From positions 1 to 6,524 of the forward strand of contig CANFNO010000167.1 of the NCBI GenBank assembly GCA_947447845.1: DNA of 6,524 nt, written 5' to 3'. The position numbers and the translations under genes are program-made. Each line of letters begins with the position of its first letter. Within the stretch, counting starts at the first letter, position 1. Shown here piece by piece: positions 1-5,238 of the stretch. Below the pieces are notes generated by a model that was not told where the DNA came from, made no database searches, and saw nothing but the letters and a program-made list of their open reading frames with translations. The stretch comes from Burkholderiales bacterium (GTDB lineage Bacteria; Pseudomonadota; Gammaproteobacteria; Burkholderiales; Burkholderiaceae).

Positions 1-2
1 GT

Positions 3-2546
3 GCGATGCGCGCCACGCGACAGATGGTGCTGGAGCGCCTGCTGGTGCTGGACTGCGAGCAAGACTGTGGGCTGGCTCAGGTCACTGCCAGCATGACGAC
101 ACTAGCCGAATGGTCGCTGGATCTGGCGTTCGAATCGAGCCAGCGCGCCCTGACCGAAACCCACGGCCAACCGATGGGCCCCAACGGCGAAGTGGCGCAA
201 ATGTGCATCGTTGGCATGGGCAAGCTGGGTGCACGCGAACTCAATGTCTCCAGCGACATTGACCTGATTTACGTTTACGACCATGACGGCGAAACCAGCG
301 GCAGCGCATTGGGTCGGGGCCGCATTTCCAACCAGGAGTTTTTTGCCAAGCAGGTACGCGCCATTTACGCACTGGTGGGCGACAGCACCGATCACGGCTT
401 TGTGTTCCGGGTGGACCTGGCGCTGCGGCCGAACGGCAACTCCGGCCCGGCAGCCGTTTCCATGGCTGCGCTAGAAGAGTATTTCCAGGTGCAGGGGCGC
501 GAGTGGGAGCGTTTTGCCTGGCTCAAGAGCCGGGTGATTGCGCCCGGCACCAGCATCAAGGACGCCTGCGCCCAGAGCCTGCGCGGCGTCGTGCTGCCCT
601 TTGTTTTCAGGCGCTATCTGGACTACAACGTGTTTGACGCGCTGCGCATTTTGCACCGCCAGATTCGCGAGCACGCCGCCAAACGCAGTGCCGGCCACCC
701 CGAGCGCGGCAACGACGTCAAGCTCTCGCGTGGCGGTATCCGCGAAATTGAATTCACCGTGCAACTGCTGCAGGTGGTGCGTGGCGGCCAATTCCCCGAA
801 CTGCGCACCCGCCCCACGCTGAGCGCCCTGCAGCGCGTGGCCCAAGCCGGACTGATGTCAAAAACGGCTGCCGACGATCTGGCACGGGCCTATGTGTTTC
901 TGCGCCAGGTCGAGCACCGCATCCAATATCTGGATGACCAGCAAACCCATGTGTTGCCCACCGTCGATGCCGATCTGCTGTGGATCGCCCAGACGATGGG
1001 CTGCGCAGACACCAGCAGCTTTCTGGCACAACTGGACGCCCACCGCGAATGCGTGGCCCATGAGTTTGACGCGCTCTTGGGCGGCGCTCAACCTGAGTGC
1101 AAGGGCTGCACTGGAAATGGCAAACCTGCCGCACCCGACGCCAGCGACTTTGAAGTCGTGCTCAACGCCACCGAGGGCAAGTTCCGCGAGCGCCTGGCCA
1201 GTTGGCAAACCCATCCGCGCGTGCTGGCCTTGCGGGAAGAATCGCGCAACCGCCTGGGCAAACTGATTCTGCGCACCGCGCAGTGGGTCAGCGAAGGCCG
1301 GGTCAGCGAGGACGCCGCAGTGCGCCTGTCCGACTGGATCGAGGCGCTGTTGCGCCGCGAAAGCTACCTCGCCCTGCTGCTGGAGCGCCCCAACGTACAT
1401 GAGCGCCTGCTGCGCATGCTGGGCGCGGCCAAATGGCCGGCGCGCTACCTGCAACAACATCCCGGAGTGATTGATGAATTGGCCGGCAGCGCCATGCTGG
1501 ACGAGCGCTTTGACGCCGCCGAGTTTGAAGGCGAAATGGAACGCCGTCGGGCCGCCCTGCAAAACAGCGGCGAAGACGACGACGAGGCGCTTTTGAATCT
1601 GCTGCGCCGTGCCCACCATGCAGAAGTCTTTCGCACCCTGGCGCGCGACGTGGAGGGCCGCATTACCGTCGAGCAGGTGGCCGATGACCTGAGCGCCCTG
1701 GCCGAGTGCATGCTGCGCACCACCACCCGCTGGTGCTGGGAGCGCCTGAAAAACCGCCACCGTCCCGATCACCACTTTGGCATCATTGCCTATGGCAAGC
1801 TGGGCGGCAAAGAGCTGGGCTACGGCAGCGACCTGGACATTGTGTTCGTCTATGACGACGAGGACGAACGCGCGTTTGAGGTCTACGGCGCCCTGATTCG
1901 CAAGCTGATCAACTGGCTCACGGTCAAGACCGGCGAAGGCGATCTGTACGAGATTGACACCGCTTTGCGCCCCAACGGCAACTCCGGCCTGCTGATCATC
2001 AGCTTTGATTCCTACGCCAATTACCAGCAACAGCGCGGCAGCAACACCGCCTGGACCTGGGAGCACCAGGCCATGACGCGCGCCCGCTGTGTGCTGGGAG
2101 ATGCGTCGATGCAGCAGCGCTTTGACGCGGTGCGCGAGGCGGTTATCGGCACGGTGCGCGACGAGGCCGGTCTGCGCAAGGAAATCATGGAGATGCGCGC
2201 CAAGGTCAGCAGCGCACGCCCTGTGAAGGGCGGTCGCTTCGATGTCAAACACAGCCCGGGTGGCATGGTGGACATCGAGTTTGTGGTGCAGTTTCTGGTG
2301 TTGTCCCAAAGTGCGCAGCACCCGGAGTTGCGCGCCAATGTGGGCAACATCGCCCTGCTGCAGCGCGCCCAGGTGTGTGGTCTGTTGCCGGGCCACACCG
2401 GAGACAACGCAGCCCTGGCCTACCGCACGCTACGCCAGATCCAGCACCGCGCCCGTCTCAACGAAGAGCCGACGCAGGTGGATATGGATCAGGCGCAGTT
2501 TGAGCGCGAGGCGGGGTTGGCGCTGTGGGCGGCGGTGTTTGGTTGA
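3..2546 (+). CDS. glnE: Bifunctional glutamine synthetase adenylyltransferase/deadenylylase, 5'-truncated by window edge
   Basis: GlnE attaches AMP to, and removes it from, the conserved tyrosine of glutamine synthetase, so setting GS activity to nitrogen status under control of PII (GlnB) and glutamine; it is cytoplasmic. Counting from the Met at base 6, the two-fold architecture of the family is clear. The N-terminal nucleotidyltransferase motif GMGKLGARELNVSSDIDL lies at residues 70-87 (metal-binding D84 and D86), followed by RGGIREIEF near 242-250. The second copy has YGKLGGKELGYGSDLD at 596-611 (D609, D611) and HSPGGMVDIEF at 749-759. Family knowledge: the N-terminal half deadenylylates and the C-terminal half adenylylates. 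The frame is open to the left edge, so Met at base 6 is not the true start. By comparison with the roughly 945-residue E. coli protein, about 90 N-terminal residues are missing. The interdomain segment around residues 360-385 is a low-complexity, Cys/Gly/Pro-rich linker. No terminator is visible before the next gene, 39 bases downstream. Confidence 0.97.
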   Translation, partial: AMRATRQMVLERLLVLDCEQDCGLAQVTASMTTLAEWSLDLAFESSQRALTETHGQPMGPNGEVAQMCIVGMGKLGARELNVSSDIDLIYVYDHDGETSGSALGRGRISNQEFFAKQVRAIYALVGDSTDHGFVFRVDLALRPNGNSGPAAVSMAALEEYFQVQGREWERFAWLKSRVIAPGTSIKDACAQSLRGVVLPFVFRRYLDYNVFDALRILHRQIREHAAKRSAGHPERGNDVKLSRGGIREIEFTVQLLQVVRGGQFPELRTRPTLSALQRVAQAGLMSKTAADDLARAYVFLRQVEHRIQYLDDQQTHVLPTVDADLLWIAQTMGCADTSSFLAQLDAHRECVAHEFDALLGGAQPECKGCTGNGKPAAPDASDFEVVLNATEGKFRERLASWQTHPRVLALREESRNRLGKLILRTAQWVSEGRVSEDAAVRLSDWIEALLRRESYLALLLERPNVHERLLRMLGAAKWPARYLQQHPGVIDELAGSAMLDERFDAAEFEGEMERRRAALQNSGEDDDEALLNLLRRAHHAEVFRTLARDVEGRITVEQVADDLSALAECMLRTTTRWCWERLKNRHRPDHHFGIIAYGKLGGKELGYGSDLDIVFVYDDEDERAFEVYGALIRKLINWLTVKTGEGDLYEIDTALRPNGNSGLLIISFDSYANYQQQRGSNTAWTWEHQAMTRARCVLGDASMQQRFDAVREAVIGTVRDEAGLRKEIMEMRAKVSSARPVKGGRFDVKHSPGGMVDIEFVVQFLVLSQSAQHPELRANVGNIALLQRAQVCGLLPGHTGDNAALAYRTLRQIQHRARLNEEPTQVDMDQAQFEREAGLALWAAVFG

Positions 2547-2572
2547 GCAAAGCCCCCGGTTCGTTCACTTTC

Positions 2573-2576
2573 GGAG
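2573..2576 (+). promoter_or_regulatory. Ribosome binding site of the DHFR-fold gene
   Basis: GGAG lies 9 bases upstream of the ATG at 2586. It is the clearest Shine-Dalgarno match at any start in this window and supports that start codon. Confidence 0.6.
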
Positions 2577-2585
2577 TCAACTCGT

Positions 2586-3143
2586 ATGGGACTTCTGACC
2601 TTCAGCCTCAACATCACCCTGGACGGCTGCGTAGACCACCGGGAGGGAATCGCCGATGACGAGACTCACTCTTTCTTCACTCGCCTTATGGACGAGGGCG
2701 GGGCGATGCTTTGGGGCCGCGTCACCTACGAGATGATGGAGGGCTACTGGCCGGCGATCGCTCGCGGCGAACAGGAGGCGCCACCCGCGATGCGTGAGTG
2801 GGCGGTCAAGCTGGAGGCTATGCCGAAGTACGTGGTGTCCTCGACGCGAACGGAGTTCCCGTGGACCAACAGCCACCACATTACCGGCGATTTGCTTACG
2901 AGCGTGCAGAAACTCAAGGATGCGAACCCTTCCGGCGTACTCCTCGGTAGCGGCAAGCTCGCGACCGAACTGGACCGGCTGGACCTGATCGACGATTACA
3001 AGTTCCTCATCCACCCCAGGATAGCCGGTCACGGCCCGACCCTTTACCAGCGCGGGCTACCCAGTACGCGACGGCTCGAGCTGGTTGCGTCGACGCCGCT
3101 GTGCAACGGTGCAGTCGCCTTGCACTACCGGCGCCTGCGCTGA
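2586..3143 (+). CDS. Dihydrofolate reductase family protein (RibD C-terminal-like fold)
   Basis: This 185-residue cytoplasmic protein belongs to the DHFR-fold family that includes the RibD C-terminal reductase domain and the YwjB/YyaP-type proteins, which probably bind NADPH. Visible family motifs, in order, are the first strand SLNITLDGCVD (7-17), WGRVTYEMM then YWP (43-56), the strand KYVVSST (81-87), and GSGKLATELDRLDLIDDYKF (121-140), followed by HPRIAGHGPTLY (143-154), the usual C-terminal signature. The length is normal for the stand-alone family, and a GGAG site supports the start. The physiological substrate of these stand-alone proteins is generally unknown, and I cannot assign one; it should not be taken as the folate-pathway DHFR (folA). 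It follows glnE by 39 bases on the same strand and could be read from glnE transcription, but there is no functional link. Leucine codon use (about 9 CTG of 24, with many CTC and CTT) differs from the CTG-dominated neighbours, which suggests a separate history. Confidence 0.88.
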   Translation: MGLLTFSLNITLDGCVDHREGIADDETHSFFTRLMDEGGAMLWGRVTYEMMEGYWPAIARGEQEAPPAMREWAVKLEAMPKYVVSSTRTEFPWTNSHHITGDLLTSVQKLKDANPSGVLLGSGKLATELDRLDLIDDYKFLIHPRIAGHGPTLYQRGLPSTRRLELVASTPLCNGAVALHYRRLR

Positions 3144-3172
3144 TGACCCGGTCACCACAAAGCCCGGTTGCC

Positions 3173-3203
3173 AAAAGAAAATTGACGGTGCGCATCACCG
3201 CAA
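3173..3203 (-). terminator. Rho-independent terminator of rfaE2
   Basis: On the - strand the sequence downstream of the rfaE2 stop forms a stem TTG-CGGTG / CACCG-(T bulge)-CAA with loop ATGCG, followed by ATTTTCTTTT. The stem core is at + strand 3186-3190 and 3196-3200, and the U-tract corresponds to 3173-3182. On the + strand the same hairpin lacks a T-run, so it appears to act in one direction and to serve rfaE2 rather than the convergent reductase-fold gene. Confidence 0.7.
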
Positions 3204-3225
3204 CTTAGCGCCGACCTAGAAAAAT

Positions 3226-3720
3226 TCACCCCTCTCGAATCCGTTTCACCAACTGCGTAGTCGAGTAGCCCGCCACAAACGGCAACGCCAACGCGTGACC
3301 GCCCCAGCCTTCCACGAGTCGGGTCTCGGCCAGCTTGGACATGTCGTAGTCGCCACCCTTGACCAGAATGTCGGGGCGGATCTCGCCAATCAATTCCAGC
3401 GGCGTGTCTTCGTCAAACCAGGTCACCAGACTCACCGCCTCTTGCGAGGCCATGACGATGGCGCGGTCAGCGTCTTTGTTCAGCGGCCGGTCATCGCCCT
3501 TGCCCAAGCGCTTGACCGACGCATCCGTATTGAGCGCCACGATCAGGCTGCCACCCAGTGCGCGTGCCTGCGCCAGATAGACCACATGACCGCGGTGCAG
3601 CACGTCGAATACCCCGTTGGTAAACACCCAGGGGCGGGGTAAAGCCTTCAAGGCTAAGCCCAAGTCGTTGCGCGGTTGGATCTTTTGCAGGAAAGCAGGA
3701 GGCATGTTCTCAGTGTGCAT
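3226..3720 (-). CDS. rfaE2: D-glycero-beta-D-manno-heptose 1-phosphate adenylyltransferase (single domain)
   Basis: This enzyme (also called HldC) transfers AMP from ATP to D-glycero-beta-D-manno-heptose 1-phosphate, giving ADP-heptose, the donor for inner-core heptoses of lipopolysaccharide; it is cytoplasmic. The 164 residues carry the cytidylyltransferase-like nucleotide-binding signature TNGVFDVLHRGH at 34-45 (HxGH-type residues H42 and H45), NTDASVKRL at 64-72, RPDILVKGGDY at 115-125, and the C-terminal GYSTTQLVKRI at 151-161. The length fits the stand-alone family. E. coli HldE carries this domain fused to a heptose kinase; here no kinase domain is present, so a separate HldA/RfaE1 is expected elsewhere. 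The start is uncertain: ATG at 3720 has no Shine-Dalgarno sequence, whereas Met6 (codon at 3703-3705) has a weak GAGAA just upstream. Both leave the catalytic domain whole. It is transcribed alone, divergent from the HD-GYP-like gene and convergent with the reductase-fold gene. Confidence 0.95.
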   Translation of the reverse strand: MHTENMPPAFLQKIQPRNDLGLALKALPRPWVFTNGVFDVLHRGHVVYLAQARALGGSLIVALNTDASVKRLGKGDDRPLNKDADRAIVMASQEAVSLVTWFDEDTPLELIGEIRPDILVKGGDYDMSKLAETRLVEGWGGHALALPFVAGYSTTQLVKRIREG

Positions 3721-3809
3721 GGATGGGATGCTAGCAGGGCTTTTGACTGGGCTTCGCCCTGTTTTTCAGGGTTTTGTATAGCAACGTGGATGCATAATCT
3801 TCCAGCTAC
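3721..3809. promoter_or_regulatory. Divergent intergenic region between rfaE2 and the HD-GYP-like gene
   Basis: Both flanking genes must start their transcription in or near this 89-bp gap. Weak -10-like matches are TATACA on the - strand (3775-3780), reading towards rfaE2, and CATAAT on the + strand (3793-3798), reading towards the gene at 3810. Neither has a convincing -35 box at standard spacing. CATAAT would place the transcript start only about 5 bases before the ATG at 3810. No activator or repressor site is recognised. The promoter assignments are inference only. Confidence 0.35.
3735..3775 (+). terminator. Overlapping terminator-like hairpins in the divergent region
   Basis: On the + strand GGGC-TTC-GCCC (3749-3759) is followed by TG and TTTTT, and CCCTG-TTTTT-CAGGG (3757-3771) is followed by TTTT. 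The first element, CAGGGC (3735-3740), can also pair with GCCCTG (3756-3761). Stems are short (4-6 bp), but the two tandem T-runs resemble intrinsic terminators. Acting on the + strand, they would stop transcription running antisense through rfaE2 before it reaches the HD-GYP-like gene. On the - strand the same bases lie in the probable rfaE2 leader. Confidence 0.4.
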
Positions 3810-5039
3810 ATGAACCTCATACCTATCGAGATCGATTCCATCCGCATTGGATACCCCCTGCCTTGTGACTTGGTCGACAAGGACGGTGTGTTGCTGGCCA
3901 AAAAATCATTTGTGGTCCGGTCCAAGGATGATCTTGTGACGTTCTACAAACGCAGTGACGGTCTTTTCATAGATGGTCTGGACGCCGAGGCCCTGCACAA
4001 GGCCTATATCGATCAGTTGCAGACCATGATGCGCAACGAAAAGTCGATTGGCGAAATCGCGGACTCCAAGTTGTTGGTGGACAAGGCGGTAAAGCGCACC
4101 GCGGTAGCAGATGACCGGGTTGATTGGCGCGACCTGCAGGTGCAGGCCAACTATGTTTTACGCGATCCACACAAAGAATCCTTCCTTGACCGGTTGGAGC
4201 ATGTGCACCAAACGCTGTTCCGGGAGTCGCAACGTAACCCCAACGGGGTGCTGTTTGCCTTGATCCAGCTGTCGGCCACTGAGACCGAAATGTATAGCGC
4301 AACCCACTCCATGCTAGTCAGCGTGATGTGCGGTTTGGCCGCGCGCGAAGTGCTTAACTGGCCTGAACCCGTCGATATGTTGTTGCGCAAAGCTGCGCTG
4401 ACCATGAATATTGCCATGACGGAGTTGCAGGATCGCCTGACCGGGCAAAAACGCCCTGCAGACGCATTTCAGCAGGCTCTGATCACCGAGCACCCGCAAA
4501 AGTCCGTGGACTTGCTACGGCAAATGGGCATCACGGATGCCACGTGGTTAGACGCCGTGGCTGCCCACCATGCCGAAGCACCGGGAAGCTTGCGCAGCAA
4601 AACACCGGCGCAGCGCCTTGCACGGCTGATTCAGCGCGCCGATATGTTTGCGGCACGGCTGTCTCCCAGGCTCACGCGCCCACCGGTGTCACCCGCCGTG
4701 GCGATGCAGGCTTGCTACTTCGATGAAAACAAACAGGTCGATGAAGCCGGGGCTGCACTCATCAAGGCGGTTGGCATTTATCAACCCGGCGCCTTCGTCA
4801 AACTGGCCTCCGAGGAAGTGGCGGTCGTGGTGCGGCGCGGCGTCAATACCAGCACGCCCCGCGTAGCCGTGGTGCTCAACCGCAGTGGCATGCCCACTGC
4901 CGAGCACGCCGTGCGTGACACCAGCCACAAGGATTACCGCGTGGTCGCCAGCGTGCCGCACCACGAAGTCAAGGTACACATCACGATGGACCGCTTGATG
5001 CCATTGACACAAGCCGCGCCCACCGACCGCATCTGGTAA
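3810..5039 (+). CDS. HD-GYP-related domain protein with degenerate active site
   Basis: HD-GYP domains normally hydrolyse cyclic di-GMP using a metal centre. This 409-residue protein has an N-terminal region typical of proteobacterial HD-GYP proteins (residues 3-60: LIPIEIDSIRIGYPLP, then DGVLLAKKSFVV), a linker, an HD-like helical region at about 145-300, and a C-terminal beta-rich part (about 320-395, starting VGIYQPGAFVKL) that usually follows the HD-GYP core. Landmarks that align are H166 (ATHSMLV), H228 (EHP), H253-H254 (AAHHAE) and RADMFAARLSPR (276-287). The expected HD metal dyad is replaced by M199-N200 (ALTMNIAM where ALLHDIGK is usual), and no GYP triplet follows the HH pair. I infer a catalytically weak or dead domain, possibly a c-di-GMP-binding or protein-interaction module. 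No signal peptide or membrane helix is seen, so it is probably cytoplasmic. The start agrees with the family-like N-terminus, but there is no recognisable Shine-Dalgarno sequence. It is apparently monocistronic, ending before the terminator at 5147. Confidence 0.8.
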   Translation: MNLIPIEIDSIRIGYPLPCDLVDKDGVLLAKKSFVVRSKDDLVTFYKRSDGLFIDGLDAEALHKAYIDQLQTMMRNEKSIGEIADSKLLVDKAVKRTAVADDRVDWRDLQVQANYVLRDPHKESFLDRLEHVHQTLFRESQRNPNGVLFALIQLSATETEMYSATHSMLVSVMCGLAAREVLNWPEPVDMLLRKAALTMNIAMTELQDRLTGQKRPADAFQQALITEHPQKSVDLLRQMGITDATWLDAVAAHHAEAPGSLRSKTPAQRLARLIQRADMFAARLSPRLTRPPVSPAVAMQACYFDENKQVDEAGAALIKAVGIYQPGAFVKLASEEVAVVVRRGVNTSTPRVAVVLNRSGMPTAEHAVRDTSHKDYRVVASVPHHEVKVHITMDRLMPLTQAAPTDRIW

Positions 5040-5146
5040 CTCAGGGCGGCAAGCTCCCGGTCAACCCGTTAGTCAAGCTTCGCGACCTTTCCGGTCGAGC
5101 GATTGCGCGTTCCTGCGCACCCAATCCTTCGGCCTAGGTGATCTAT

Positions 5147-5169
5147 ACCCTGCACTTTGCAGGGTTTTT
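5147..5169 (+). terminator. Rho-independent terminator of the HD-GYP-like gene
   Basis: A perfect 8-bp inverted repeat ACCCTGCA / TGCAGGGT with a 3-base loop (CTT, 5155-5157) runs directly into TTTTT (5165-5169). It lies 107 bases after the stop codon of the HD-GYP-like gene and before the FAD gene, so the two genes are probably separate transcription units. Confidence 0.85.
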
Positions 5170-5191
5170 GCACCGCCGAATTTGAAATAAT

Positions 5192-5201
5192 ACTGATCAG
5201 T
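5192..5201. promoter_or_regulatory. 10-bp perfect palindrome, candidate operator of the FAD gene
   Basis: ACTGATCAGT is its own reverse complement and lies 37 bases upstream of the ATG at 5239, within an AT-rich stretch (TTTGAAATAATACTG) that contains a weak -10-like TAATAC at 5188-5193. The position suits a regulator binding site over a promoter. I do not recognise the regulator, and no good -35 box is spaced correctly. Confidence 0.3.
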
Positions 5202-5238
5202 CACAAAATGCCTTCAACGGTAACACCCCCCACCCAAT

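Noticed and set aside
858..2396. Long - strand open frame (512 codons) opposite glnE
   Set aside because: It is a codon-bias shadow of GC-rich glnE: the translated sequence is rich in Ala, Gln, His, Leu and Val, shows no recognisable motif and lies wholly antisense to a clear gene.
2577..3032. - strand open frame (151 codons) opposite the reductase-fold gene
   Set aside because: The + strand product matches the DHFR-fold family over its full length and has a Shine-Dalgarno site; the antisense frame has neither.
5041..5187. Open frame without a start codon following the HD-GYP-like gene, as a possible gene remnant
   Set aside because: It has no start codon, runs through the terminator hairpin and shows no similarity I recognise; it is probably chance openness in GC-rich DNA.
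5194..5225. ECF sigma-type promoter (TGATC-like -35 and TAA-like -10) before the FAD gene
   Set aside because: TGATCA (5194-5199) and TAACA (5221-5225) are about 21 bases apart, which seems too long for the known singlet-oxygen sigma factor promoters; the match is better explained by the palindrome.
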